Positions 1-10,755 of a DNA stretch of 33,597 nt are shown piece by piece. Below the pieces are notes generated by a model, which saw only the letters and a program-made list of their open reading frames with translations, was not told where the DNA came from and ran no database searches. The stretch comes from Bryobacteraceae bacterium. Lineage in GTDB: Bacteria; Acidobacteriota; Terriglobia; Bryobacterales; Bryobacteraceae. How positions within the stretch are numbered: position 1 is the stretch's first letter; every line of letters begins with the position of its first letter. The translations under genes and the position numbers were made by a program. The stretch covers positions 1 to 33,597 of the forward strand of contig JASHSS010000007.1 of NCBI GenBank assembly GCA_030038565.1. Direction: 5' to 3'.

Positions 1-371
1 TCGATGGACGGCGCATTCAGCAGCGTGTTATGGATCAGGCAGGCTTTGACGGCGCGTAGAATGCCCGCCTGGTGCTGTGCGTCCAACTCGGGCGCCGTCA
101 CCTCAATCTGAAAACGTCCCAGCCGGGCCGGTTGGGTGGTCTTTTCGGCGGTGACCTTGAGCTTGAGGCCATCCGCGGGCAGGGACCGCGCCTTAAGGTA
201 TTGGGCCGCGTAGAATCCGGCGCAAGTCCCCAGGGAAACCAGCAAAAACTCGGGCGGGGTCATCCCGCTGTCGCGACCGCCGTTGGCCGCCGGTTGATCG
301 CAGATCACCCGATGGCCCCGGGTGATCGCCTCAAATTTCACGTCGCCTAGATGCAGAATCTCGACTTCCAT
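1..371 (-). CDS. OsmC-family protein, C-terminally truncated by the window edge
   Basis: This reading frame is absent from the ORF track because its stop lies outside the window. Read on the minus strand from the ATG at 371-369 it gives 123 codons beginning MEVEILHLGDVKFEA. The OsmC/Ohr fold signature is visible: the segment PPEFLLVSLGTCAGFYAAQYL carries the first conserved cysteine, and VKACLIHNTLL near the edge carries the second. In the family these two cysteines form the thiol peroxidase site that reduces organic hydroperoxides, and some members have other or unknown roles. The protein would be cytoplasmic. The sequence is close to the end of a usual 130-140 residue OsmC protein, so only a short tail is missing. 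A perfect 12-bp palindrome lies 34 nt upstream of the start. The family call is firm; the substrate is not known. Confidence 0.88.
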   Translation of the reverse strand, partial: MEVEILHLGDVKFEAITRGHRVICDQPAANGGRDSGMTPPEFLLVSLGTCAGFYAAQYLKARSLPADGLKLKVTAEKTTQPARLGRFQIEVTAPELDAQHQAGILRAVKACLIHNTLLNAPSI

Positions 372-774
372 AAAGTACTGTCTCTCTATCGCCCAAGATG
401 CAGGGTTTTCGAAAACGTGACGCTGCCGCCATCGGCCGCCCTCCGCGCCGGGAGAGGTGACGAACGCAACCAAAGCGGACCCATCAGTCCGATATTAGCA
501 GCTACCACGCGATTTACGGTGCGCCGGAGCCGGCCTGGGGGCCACTCCCTATCCGGCGGGCGGCGTCGGACGATTTCCGCTCCCGACTGACGATTGGCGT
601 CGGCGCCGGCGGCGGCAGCGCGGTGGCCGGCGGCGATGGGCGCCCGCGTCAATTCTTGCGCTGCACTGGCCCGCTCAGGGCGCGGGAGGCGCGTACCCAA
701 ACCGGTGCGGCGAGCCTGCTCCGCCCCAGCAGGGACTGCCGCGACGCGGCTGATTCGGCGAAGTTGGTGTGCGG
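372..774. other. intergenic region between two minus-strand genes
   Basis: About 400 nt with no convincing gene. The ORFs listed here on both strands are arginine- and alanine-rich shadows with no ribosome-binding site or recognisable domain. Apart from the palindrome at 405-416 it holds only GC-rich, partly self-complementary sequence. It contains the upstream region of the OsmC-family gene. Confidence 0.5.
405..416. promoter_or_regulatory. perfect 12-bp palindrome upstream of the OsmC-family gene
   Basis: GTTTTCGAAAAC is fully self-complementary and AT-rich inside a GC-rich intergenic stretch. It begins 34 nt upstream of the OsmC-family start codon, a position suited to an operator. OsmC/Ohr genes are often controlled by redox-sensing dimeric repressors, but no regulator gene is visible here and the motif does not match one that I can name. 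It could also be chance. Confidence 0.3.
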
Positions 775-1998
775 CTACTGGTCTGTAATCGACCCGTCGC
801 CGAGTCTGTACTCCGGCCGGTTAGTGGGCTTGTAGGGGTGTGCCGCCGCAACCTTTTCGTCCAGCGTGACGCCCAAACCAGGCCGGCTCGGAAGGTCCGC
901 ATAGCCATCTTTGATCACCGGTCCACTGCCTCCGAACAATTCCTGAACCCATTCCGTACGGTTGAGGGTGTATTCTTGAATCGCCGCGCTGGGCGTGGTC
1001 GCATCCACGTGCAGGGAGGCCATGGTGCTTACGTAGCTCTGTGGATTGTGGGGCGCCAGGCTGACCCGGTAGGTCTCTGCCAGCACACCGATCTTCTTCA
1101 ACTCCAGAATACCCCCGGCGTGGCAAACGTCGGGCTGAATGTAATCGACCAGGTGGCGGGAACAGAAATCGGCGAATCCGTACTTGGTGAACGAACGCTC
1201 GCCGGTTGCCAGGTGGGTCCTGGTCTTCTCGCGCAGCAGGGCCAATTCGCCCAAGTCTTCGAGTTGAGTCGGCTCCTCGACCCACAGCAGGTCGAGGTCT
1301 TCGACCCTGGTGCAGAAGTCGATTGCCATGGCGGTGGTGCAGCGGCCATGGGCGTCAACGGCAATATCGAAGTCGTCGCCTACGGCTTTGCGGATCGCCT
1401 GAAGTTTGCGTATACCTTCGCGGATCATGGTGGTGGGCTTGACGAGGTTATTGGCCGGAGAAAGCGGAGTGGTCTTGGCCGCGGTGTAGCCCTGATCCCT
1501 GGCGCGGAGAAAGTCCTCGGGCATGGCTCCGACGTCGAGGTACATGCGGATACGGTCACGCGCGGCGCCGCCCAGCAGTTTGTAAATGGGAACCCCCAGG
1601 GCCTGGCCGAAAATGTCCCACAGGGCAATTTCGACGGCGCTGATTGCGGAATTGAGAATCGGGCCGCCGCGCCATCGTGGCACGCGAAACATGGATTGCC
1701 AGAGGATCTCGATATCGGTTGGGTCTTTACCAACCAGGAATCGCTCGTGTTCCATGATGGCCTGGGCGACGGTGGCTTCTTTGCTGGTGACCGAACCTTC
1801 GCCGAGTCCGACGAGACCGCCGTTAGTGTAGACTTTGCAGAAGACCCAGTTGAGGCTGCCGGCGTTCACCACGAATGTTTTGAGTCCCGAGATTTTGAGG
1901 TTCAGAACCCTGGCGCGCGAGGACGCCTCTTGGGCGATGGCCCAGATCGGGCTTGCAGCCGCTGCGGCCACGGCCTGGATGAATCCGCGGCGATTCAT
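775..1998 (-). CDS. Tat-exported mandelate racemase/muconate lactonizing enzyme family protein, galactonate-dehydratase-like
   Basis: A 407-residue enolase-superfamily enzyme. The ORF-track start is 42 codons too long: the ATG at 1998 follows an AGGAGG site and opens MNRRGFIQAV, a twin-arginine signal ending near AIAQ. The N-terminal capping domain (about 35-140) is followed by the TIM barrel. Visible acid/base and metal residues are K175 (AAKTT), D215 and H217 in DAHGR, E241 in WVEEP, E267 in TGERS, D290 in QPDVCHAGG, H317 in APHNP and E342. The DxHGR and APHxP motifs are those of D-galactonate/gluconate-type sugar-acid dehydratases, which remove water to give 2-keto-3-deoxy acids. The Tat signal implies a periplasmic location, which is unusual for sugar-acid dehydratases. 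Substrate is inferred from the subgroup motifs only. Confidence 0.9.
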   Translation of the reverse strand: MNRRGFIQAVAAAAASPIWAIAQEASSRARVLNLKISGLKTFVVNAGSLNWVFCKVYTNGGLVGLGEGSVTSKEATVAQAIMEHERFLVGKDPTDIEILWQSMFRVPRWRGGPILNSAISAVEIALWDIFGQALGVPIYKLLGGAARDRIRMYLDVGAMPEDFLRARDQGYTAAKTTPLSPANNLVKPTTMIREGIRKLQAIRKAVGDDFDIAVDAHGRCTTAMAIDFCTRVEDLDLLWVEEPTQLEDLGELALLREKTRTHLATGERSFTKYGFADFCSRHLVDYIQPDVCHAGGILELKKIGVLAETYRVSLAPHNPQSYVSTMASLHVDATTPSAAIQEYTLNRTEWVQELFGGSGPVIKDGYADLPSRPGLGVTLDEKVAAAHPYKPTNRPEYRLGDGSITDQ

Positions 1999-2405
1999 AT
2001 CGAAATCCCTCCTGCCGGATTGTACCGCGCAGTGGCGGGGAGAGACGGGCAACCTCGGAGTTCGCGGCCGACGGCGCTCATACCTGCGCACGTAGCTCCG
2101 CACGGGCCGGCCCCATTCGGCCAAGCCCTGGTTGCGGGCGGCGCCGGCCGCCGGTCACTCTCGCCGGTGGAGGCTGGCCGCCCCAGTCGGCCGAAAGCAG
2201 CCAGCGCCGCGGTTGATCCGCGCCTGCGGCCCAATACGGCCGGAGCGCGATGTGCGCGAGTCGGCCGGCCGGGAAGAACGTTGGCGGACGCGTCGCGCCC
2301 GCTGCCAACGTATCCCGCGGCGCTAAACGCGTTGCGTTTGGTCTGCGAACGCACTTATCGAATCGACGTTTGAGTCCTAGACTGAAAGACGTAGGGAGAA
2401 TGAGC
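1999..2405. other. GC-rich intergenic region between divergent genes
   Basis: About 400 nt separating the divergent dehydratase and carbonic anhydrase genes. It must hold both promoters. A weak plus-strand candidate is TTATCG at 2355 and TAGACT at 2378 (17-nt spacer). The middle part (2108-2245) has three loose copies of a GCCCAnTnCGGCC motif and a GATCCGCGCC(T)GCGGCCC stretch that recurs at 5676-5694, suggesting a dispersed non-coding repeat. ORFs drawn across it are shadows. Confidence 0.45.
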
Positions 2406-3008
2406 ATGAACCATCTCGACGACTTGCTAAAGCGCAACCAACAGCTTGCCGCTCAGCAGAATGCGGCGGGCACGCTTGTGGCCTCGCTTTCACGGGCGCT
2501 GCCGGCTGTAAAGGCAATCATCGTCGGTTGTGCTGATATGCGGGTAGATCCTGCTTATGTACTTGGAATTAAACCGGGCGAGGCTGTGGTAATACGTAAC
2601 ATCGGCGGTCGAATCACTCCCGGGTTGTTGGAGCAGTTGGGCATGCTCGGGCGAATCGGTGAGGTTGCCGGGGCGATTGCCGGGGGTGGCGGGGAGTTTC
2701 ATATCATCGTGCTTCAACACACCGATTGCGGTATCACCCGACTTCCCGGCGACCCGGCCATGCTGGCGCACTATTTCCAGATACCGGAAGGCCAACTCAA
2801 GGCAAAAGCGATCACCGATCCTCGCGCGGCGGTGGCCGTCGACGTTGCTTCGCTCCGGGCAATCCCCGCACTTCCGGGCGCGTGGCTTGTCTCCGGGCTC
2901 GTCTACGACGTGGCAACTGGACTGGTTGAGGTCGTCGTACCTGCAGCGCCGATTCGTACGGCAAAACCCCTCGAACAACTGGCTGAACATGATGGTCGAA
3001 CGCTGTAG
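2406..3008 (+). CDS. beta-class carbonic anhydrase family protein
   Basis: A 200-residue cytoplasmic protein. The start at 2406 (MNHLDDLLKR) is chosen because AGGGAG at 2393-2398 lies seven bases upstream; the in-frame ATG at 2400 is too close to it. The family zinc site is complete: C42, D44 and R46 in GCADMR, and H105 and C108 in QHTDCG. The Asp-Arg dyad next to the first cysteine is the usual gate of the active site. Such enzymes interconvert CO2 and bicarbonate. The reading frame ends inside the start of the next gene (overlap about 20 nt), so the two are probably co-translated. The enzyme is slightly short and its C-terminal part is atypical, so a non-canonical member is possible. Confidence 0.88.
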   Translation: MNHLDDLLKRNQQLAAQQNAAGTLVASLSRALPAVKAIIVGCADMRVDPAYVLGIKPGEAVVIRNIGGRITPGLLEQLGMLGRIGEVAGAIAGGGGEFHIIVLQHTDCGITRLPGDPAMLAHYFQIPEGQLKAKAITDPRAAVAVDVASLRAIPALPGAWLVSGLVYDVATGLVEVVVPAAPIRTAKPLEQLAEHDGRTL

Positions 3009-3840
3009 CGATCAACTCTCACACCGCACATTGGCGGAAGGCGTCGCTTCAGGGTTGGTCCTCGCGTCGCTTGGCGAGCCGGGCGAGGCGGAACCACAAC
3101 CCCCTCCCGTGGCTGCCCGTTCCGCGAGTGCGGAGCTATCGGGCGCGGGTAAGCATCTGACCATCGGCTGTCTTGTCTTTCCTCGGCAAGATCAGATCGA
3201 TTTCACGGGGCCGTTTGAGGTTCTGTCCCGCATGCCCAATTCAACGATCCATGTCATCGCCAAGACGAAGGCTCCGGTTCGCGATGTGAAGGGCCTGATT
3301 CTGACTCCGGAAATGAGCATCGCCGAAGTTCCTCCGCTCGACCTGTTGCTGGTGCCTGGCGGGTTGGGGCAGCAGGCGCTGATGGAAGATCGGGAGATTC
3401 TTTCATTGATCAGGAATCAGGCGGAATCCGGGAGGTATGTCCTATCAGTCTGCACCGGCGCGTTGCTTTGCGGGGCCGCGGGCATTCTCCGCGGCCGACG
3501 GGTTACTACACACTGGGCGGCCTGGGATCTTCTTCACTATTACGGCGCGATCCCGACCAGGACGCGGGTTGTCGTGGACGGCAACTACATCAGCACAGCC
3601 GGCGTCACCGCGGGCCTTGACGGGTCGCTCAAGATCGCATCGATACTTCGCGGTGATCTGGTCGCCCAGGAGATTCAGTTAGATATCGAGTACGCGCCAG
3701 ACCCGCCGTTCCATAGCGGTACGCCCGAGACCGCGCCTCCAGACGTGATCCAGGCATTCTTTGCCCGCTATGGGCACGTAAAAGAGTCCCGGGAAGCGGA
3801 AGCCCGCCGTTTCGCGGCCAGACTCGGAGTGACGGAATGA
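2989..3840 (+). CDS. DJ-1/PfpI family protein, isonitrile-hydratase-like
   Basis: A 283-residue protein of the class I glutamine amidotransferase-like fold. Start is the ATG at 2989 (or 2992), overlapping the end of the carbonic anhydrase gene; the ORF-track start at 2659 would place 330 bases inside that gene and is rejected. The nucleophile elbow SVCTGALLCGAAG has C155, followed by RVTTHWAAWDLL, the signature of cyclohexyl-isocyanide hydratase and GlxA-type sensor domains. IDFTGPFEVLS (about 70-80) is the matching N-terminal motif. There is no AraC helix-turn-helix, so an enzyme is likelier than a regulator. The first 45 residues (SHRTLAEGVASGLVLASLG) resemble a Tat signal in which the first arginine has become histidine. 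Export is therefore uncertain. Confidence 0.85.
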   Translation: MMVERCSDQLSHRTLAEGVASGLVLASLGEPGEAEPQPPPVAARSASAELSGAGKHLTIGCLVFPRQDQIDFTGPFEVLSRMPNSTIHVIAKTKAPVRDVKGLILTPEMSIAEVPPLDLLLVPGGLGQQALMEDREILSLIRNQAESGRYVLSVCTGALLCGAAGILRGRRVTTHWAAWDLLHYYGAIPTRTRVVVDGNYISTAGVTAGLDGSLKIASILRGDLVAQEIQLDIEYAPDPPFHSGTPETAPPDVIQAFFARYGHVKESREAEARRFAARLGVTE

Positions 3841-3853
3841 CGAGAGAGGCATC

Positions 3854-3952
3854 ATGAGCGAACGAAAACCGATCGCCGTTTCGGTAGCGAGCCGCGCCGG
3901 CGGCGGTGCGGGCGACACACGGGGGGCTCGTGCCGGCGGCAGCCGATTGTGA
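3854..3952 (+). CDS. possible 32-residue small ORF downstream of the PfpI-family gene
   Basis: An ATG preceded by GAGAGG at suitable distance opens a 33-codon frame starting MSERKPIAVSVASRAGG, 13 nt after the preceding stop codon. It becomes Gly/Arg-rich and ends at TGA 3950-3952. The start looks genuine, but no family is recognised. It may be a small gene, a relic of a longer one, or chance. The rest of 3953-4040 shows nothing. Confidence 0.22.
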   Translation: MSERKPIAVSVASRAGGGAGDTRGARAGGSRL

Positions 3953-4040
3953 CCAGCGCGGACCTACCGGACCTGTGAACGCCCAACCTCCGGTTCGCCC
4001 GAGACTCATCCAAAAGCGGCTGTGACTGCCGGCTCTGCGA

Positions 4041-5027
4041 CTACATTGTGAGGACGGCGCGGAACCGGGTCTTGCCCTCCGCAACGCGCTCATAGGCTTT
4101 CGGCGCCTCTGCCAGTGGGTAGGTCTCGACTATCGTTTTGACTTTTCCCTGCGCTACGAAATCAAGGGCTTCGTAGAGATATTCGGGGCCGTTCTGCTGG
4201 CTGCCAATCACCCGGATGCGCTTCGTAATGAGATCCACCAGAGAAATCGAGAGCGGCTCCGCGTCGGCGCCCATCGCGACAAGCCGGCCGTCCGGCCGCA
4301 GTCCCTGAATGCTGTCCACCATGGATTTGGTCGAATTGGAAGTGCTGAGGACCACATCTGCACCCCCCATTGCCGCCAAGCTCTTTCCATCGCGGACGAT
4401 GTCGTCCGCGCCAAGATCGCGGATCATCTTGTCTTTATCGGGGGAGTGTGAAATGGCGATGGTTTGGAAGCCCGCGGCCTTAGCGTATTGCACCGCCAGG
4501 TGCCCCAGCCCGCCGATCCCGAGCACGGCTACGCGCTCGTGCGGCTTGGGATCGGCCCAGCGGAGCCCACTATAGACCGTGTAACCGGCGCAGAAGATCG
4601 GGGCCGCTTGTTCGTAGGAAACCTGGTCGGGAATCAGGTAGGTGGCATCGGCATTCATCAGCATGTACTCTGCGTGTCCGCCTGGTACATCTACGCCCGT
4701 GCCCTTCATATACGGACAGAACATTCTGCGTCCACGCTGGCACCATTCGCAGCGTCCACACGTCGATTGAATCCATGCCGTACCCACGCGGTCGCCCACT
4801 TTCCGGGTCGTGACTCCAGGAGCCACGGCGACGATCTCGCCAACCGGCTCGTGGCCTAAGATTCGGGGAAATGCTCCGGGGAAATGTCCCAGGGTGAGGT
4901 GTACGTCGGTATAACAGATTCCGCTTGCATGCATTTTTACCAGCACTTGATTGGGACCGGGTTGAGGTTGCGGAACCTCGTGGATCTGCCACGCACTGCT
5001 CACCGCGGGAACGACCGCAGCTTTCAT
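4041..5027 (-). CDS. zinc-dependent alcohol dehydrogenase
   Basis: A 328-residue medium-chain dehydrogenase. The start is the ATG at 5027, directly behind an AGGAGG site; the longer ORF-track start adds unrelated sequence. The GroES-like domain carries the catalytic zinc ligands C38 (GICYTD), H59 and E60 (GHEP) and C146. The structural zinc lobe is intact with C90, C93, C96 and C104 (CGRCEWCQ...FC). The Rossmann fold has GIGGLG at 170-175. These match the AdhP/AdhT-type NAD(P)-dependent alcohol dehydrogenases that oxidise primary alcohols or reduce aldehydes in the cytosol. A zinc-ribbon gene lies 82 nt upstream on the same strand. Substrate cannot be read from sequence. Confidence 0.93.
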   Translation of the reverse strand: MKAAVVPAVSSAWQIHEVPQPQPGPNQVLVKMHASGICYTDVHLTLGHFPGAFPRILGHEPVGEIVAVAPGVTTRKVGDRVGTAWIQSTCGRCEWCQRGRRMFCPYMKGTGVDVPGGHAEYMLMNADATYLIPDQVSYEQAAPIFCAGYTVYSGLRWADPKPHERVAVLGIGGLGHLAVQYAKAAGFQTIAISHSPDKDKMIRDLGADDIVRDGKSLAAMGGADVVLSTSNSTKSMVDSIQGLRPDGRLVAMGADAEPLSISLVDLITKRIRVIGSQQNGPEYLYEALDFVAQGKVKTIVETYPLAEAPKAYERVAEGKTRFRAVLTM

Positions 5028-5109
5028 ACGACTCCCTCCTAGGACCATTCGATGCGAGTGCCTTCGCGGCCGGTGCATGGATTTGGATGCCTGATCGCCT
5101 GGACCGAGG

Positions 5110-5421
5110 TCAGTCACCCTGTTGTAGCGCTTCTTCCCTCGTTGCACTCTCCAGGAAATATCGTTCGGTACGCAGTTTCAGGCAGTGCTCCGCGATATCC
5201 GCCGGCCCCACCCCTTTGGTCGCCCGGCGGACCGCGTCGGAAACGAAACGCGCCCGCGCTTTTGCCTCGGGCTTCTCAGAAAGGAATCGCACCACCCGCT
5301 CTGAGATCTCGTAGGTTGTGCAGTAGGGGCATTCCACGCGCCTCGTATCCAGCCCCGGCAGTACCACCGCTTGGGCCGCGCGGTCACATAGCGGACATTT
5401 GTACGATTGAGCCTGTCTCAT
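5110..5421 (-). CDS. small zinc-ribbon protein of unknown function
   Basis: A 103-residue protein with two CxxC knuckles, CPLC near residue 9 and CPYC near residue 31, about 20 residues apart, as in a zinc ribbon that binds one zinc ion. The rest is helical and charged (FLSEKPEAKARARFVSDAVRRA). No family name is recognised. The gene precedes the alcohol dehydrogenase by 82 nt on the same strand and may share its message. Its ATG overlaps the TGA of a possible 29-codon upstream frame (5418-5507) in an ATGA arrangement, and a GGAGG lies too far upstream (about 19 nt) to serve this start directly. The protein is probably real because of the paired CxxC motifs. Confidence 0.7.
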   Translation of the reverse strand: MRQAQSYKCPLCDRAAQAVVLPGLDTRRVECPYCTTYEISERVVRFLSEKPEAKARARFVSDAVRRATKGVGPADIAEHCLKLRTERYFLESATREEALQQGD

Positions 5422-5734
5422 GGCTTGGTTGCATTCGGCACCTCCAGCCGCTCGGGATCGTGGCTTCCGCCGTTATGAATCACACGTCGGGCCCCGAATC
5501 GTTGCACCGTGCTGGTTTACGCCAGGAACCCGGAAGCTGTCCCGATCGCGGTTCCGCATATTCGGCCAAACCCATGGTAGGCGCAAACGTTGCTCCGGAA
5601 ATCTGACCCACAGTTCCGCGACGTGAAGAACAGGACGGCGCCGGGAGCAACCTTCGCCCGGTCTGCTGCGGGGCCGATCCGCGCCAGGCGGCCCGCGCGA
5701 TTGGCGCGGCGGCGCCAACGGACGGCCGCGCCTT
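5422..5734. other. intergenic region with possible upstream ORF and GC-rich repeat
   Basis: About 310 nt between two minus-strand genes. On the minus strand a GTG at 5507 opens a 29-codon frame whose TGA (5420-5418) overlaps the ATG of the zinc-ribbon gene; it may be a coupling leader or the relic of a gene end. At 5676-5694 the sequence GATCCGCGCC(AG)GCGGCCC repeats a stretch seen at 2215-2232. Nothing else is supported. Confidence 0.35.
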
Positions 5735-8209
5735 TCATTGCTGGCGGAGAGGCGGCATCGGTATGGGAAGGTTGTAATTGTTAGCCCCGGTTCCGACGCC
5801 GCCTTCACAGGTGGCGGGGGCCTGGGCCTCCACTTCCCAGAACATATACCCCAGCATGCCCGATGTGATTCCGGCGCCGTTGGGAGCGAGCGTCTGCGCA
5901 AAGATCGCGGTGCTGTTCTGAAGCGACGCGGTGAAATTATTGCACTCCGGCTCGACTGTACTCCCAACCTCCAGCCGCACGGCGCCCGTGAACCGGGCGG
6001 GAGGCAGCGGCGGGACGGCCACACCGGCTACAGTCTCGCCGGCCGCGTGCTGCTGCCAGTTCGTTTCGGCATCCGACGCCACCGGTTGACCGTTGGGCAC
6101 AGTCGCATTGGCAAAATCAAGCGAGGGATTGCTGCCGGTCAGCCAATCGCTGGTGGCCTTACTGCACAACGCCACGAGATATTGATCGCCGGCCGCCAGA
6201 TCGATAGTCAATAACGCGGCCGGGTTGGTTCCCGTCGAATCCGAAGGCGAAACGGAGCGATAGGCGGTGATGAATTCCTGCAAGGCGGTCAAATTCGGGT
6301 TGGTATTGTTCTCGTAATCGATCTCAATGCCCACTCCCATGGCGCCCGCCGCATTGGCGGCATTGATACCGAGCTGGGTGGCATTCGTAGAAAGGGCCTG
6401 GTCCCAATCGCTCACGTAAGTCGCGCCGCCCACCGCCAGCATGACACGCACGTTGTGGCCGGTGAAGTAACTCACGATGGCTGAATTCATGCCGATCGGT
6501 ATTCCATTGACGGTTTCAGAGTCGTTGGTGAGGTTGAGTAACTTGGTCGGCTGCACGAAGCTAAGGACCACCAGGTTGACGGACGGCAGACCCGAACCAT
6601 CTCCGCGGTCGATCATCCAGTGATTCACGCTGTCGAACTGGGTCATGTCGCGCACCGTTGCCCAGTTGCAGGAATCGTTGCCGCAGTCCCAAACACCGTA
6701 AACCTGGAACGAGGCGGCATCGCCGGGAGGCAGGGACGAAAAACTGGGGAAAGCCTCCGCATTCAAAGATAAGCTGATAATCGGTTCCAGGGAGGTGATG
6801 GTTACCGAACCCTGGAAGGACGAAATGCCCAGCAGCGGGCCGAGGTTTGCCTGGCCGTGCGCACCCGGCGCCAGCGTCAGGCTTCCCGTCCCCATCACCG
6901 AACCGCTTCCATTTCGCGCCGTAAAGCTGATGACCGCGGAACCGGGCGATGGATTGGCATAGGCCACGCCCGTGGTCTGGTCCGCATACGTGACAAACTG
7001 GGATGCCGGAGAGGTCGCAGCAATCACGGAAGCCTCTCCTTGCGGCACGCTTCCGTTGTAGTCGCGGAACAGGGCGCTGGCTTTCACCGGGCCGGTACAC
7101 TTCGCGGTCGCCCAGCCGGTGACCACCGAAAGACTGGCTTGAGCGTCGGTTTCCCGGCGCGCGATGCCTCCCGCGGGAATCGTGTCGTTGGTGGAAGAGA
7201 GTTGGGAGCCGTTGAACGAAAGAAGCAGCGGGATGCCCGAATCCGAGTAGAAGGACGTGTCGCAGGTAACGGCCCCGGCCGAAGCATTGACATAGGTGAA
7301 AGTGGTCCGCCAGTTGCCGGCGGCCGCAATGTGGGCAAAATAGTACACCTGGGGTCCCGCGGCGGGAGCGCCGTCGGGTTGCCCGGGCGGTAATGAAGAA
7401 ATGATGGGCGCAGCCTCGGCGTTCAGCGAGAGGCTTACAATGGGCGCCGACGCGGAGATAGTAACCGAGCCCTGGAAGCTGGACAGGCCGAACAGAGGGC
7501 CGAGATTCTGGGAGCTATGCGATCCAGCCGGCACGTTGATGTTCCGGGTGGCTATCACCGTCCCGGTTTGATCCCGCGCCGTGAAGGTGACCATCGCGGA
7601 ACTGGCTGAAGGGTTGGCATAGGCCACGCCGGTGCTCTGGTCCGCGTAGGTGACGAACTGGCTGGCCGGAGGGGTCATCGCCGGCACCGAGGCCTCCGCC
7701 AGCGCTACATTGCCGCTATAAAGGCGGAATAAAGCGCTGGCTTTCACCGGCCCGTTGCAACTGGCGCTGGCCCAGCCGGTTACTACCGGCTGGCTGGGTT
7801 GGGCATCGGTCTGCCTGCGCGCAAGTCCACCAGCGGCGACGGTGTCGCTGGCGGAAGAGAGTAACGAGCCATTAAAGGGAAGGGTCAATGGGTTTCCGGT
7901 GTCCGAATAGAACGACGTGTTACAGGTGACCGGCAGGGTGGTCTGGTTTACATAAGTAAAAGTCGTTCTCCAGCCGCCGGCCGAGGCAATGTGGGCGAAG
8001 TAATAAGTGAGAGCCGCCTGGGCGTGCGCAATACCCCCGGGCGCAAGCAGCAACCCGCAGAGAATCCGGCAAAGGCACCTCACACGGAACGACCCGGTTC
8101 CCAGCGCCACGGCAGCACGCGCCCGTTCAGCCGTTTGCAGATCATCGCCACTTTCCGATTCGACCGGATGCTCATTGGGCTGCTGGCCGCGTCGGTGACC
8201 ATATAACAT
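5735..8209 (-). CDS. exported protein with two 220-residue tandem repeats and a GH18-like C-terminal barrel
   Basis: The ATG at 8209 is chosen because GGAGGA lies six bases upstream, giving 824 residues. A GTG at 8083 would start right at the signal peptide (RCLCRILCGLLLAPGGIAHA) and remains possible. After the signal come two repeats with an exact 220-residue period: TYYFAHIASAGGWRTTFTYV and VYYFAHIAAAGNWRTTFTYV mark their starts, and both contain TSFYSD, GWA, VKASALFR, SQFVTYADQ and SSFQGSVTI. Each looks like a beta-sandwich; I do not recognise the family. The last 320 residues (from VYGVWDCGN) resemble a GH18 chitinase barrel: RVMLAVGGA and GVGIEIDYEN align with the SxGG and DxxDxDxE motifs. 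The catalytic glutamate and preceding aspartate are kept, but the first two acidic positions differ. Binding or hydrolysis of GlcNAc polymers is inferred. Confidence 0.75.
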   Translation of the reverse strand: MLYGHRRGQQPNEHPVESESGDDLQTAERARAAVALGTGSFRVRCLCRILCGLLLAPGGIAHAQAALTYYFAHIASAGGWRTTFTYVNQTTLPVTCNTSFYSDTGNPLTLPFNGSLLSSASDTVAAGGLARRQTDAQPSQPVVTGWASASCNGPVKASALFRLYSGNVALAEASVPAMTPPASQFVTYADQSTGVAYANPSASSAMVTFTARDQTGTVIATRNINVPAGSHSSQNLGPLFGLSSFQGSVTISASAPIVSLSLNAEAAPIISSLPPGQPDGAPAAGPQVYYFAHIAAAGNWRTTFTYVNASAGAVTCDTSFYSDSGIPLLLSFNGSQLSSTNDTIPAGGIARRETDAQASLSVVTGWATAKCTGPVKASALFRDYNGSVPQGEASVIAATSPASQFVTYADQTTGVAYANPSPGSAVISFTARNGSGSVMGTGSLTLAPGAHGQANLGPLLGISSFQGSVTITSLEPIISLSLNAEAFPSFSSLPPGDAASFQVYGVWDCGNDSCNWATVRDMTQFDSVNHWMIDRGDGSGLPSVNLVVLSFVQPTKLLNLTNDSETVNGIPIGMNSAIVSYFTGHNVRVMLAVGGATYVSDWDQALSTNATQLGINAANAAGAMGVGIEIDYENNTNPNLTALQEFITAYRSVSPSDSTGTNPAALLTIDLAAGDQYLVALCSKATSDWLTGSNPSLDFANATVPNGQPVASDAETNWQQHAAGETVAGVAVPPLPPARFTGAVRLEVGSTVEPECNNFTASLQNSTAIFAQTLAPNGAGITSGMLGYMFWEVEAQAPATCEGGVGTGANNYNLPIPMPPLRQQ

Positions 8210-8486
8210 GGCGATTCCTCCGGCCGGGGACATGCACTTGTCCATCCAACTCCAGTCCTTGAGAATATGCAAAATGCCTGAATCCGATGTCCAGAGTGTG
8301 GATAGGTCGCCTTTGTCGATGTACACGCGATGGACACTGTCTAAAGAGTGACGGACCTTCGGCCGTTCTCCGGGTCGGCACGATCCGCCGCGGGAACGCG
8401 GGGTCGTTCGGGTGAGCCGATCCCGGTGCAGCGCCCGTCGTTGCTCCTCTCGGTTCACGATATGATTGCATCAATCGGAGAACACC

Positions 8487-10748
<2,262 letters not shown>

Positions 10749-10755
10749 GAGCGTA

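Noticed and set aside
769-2373. 534-residue plus-strand ORF opposite the dehydratase gene
   Set aside because: Antisense shadow of a gene with all enolase-superfamily motifs; no ribosome site or family match.
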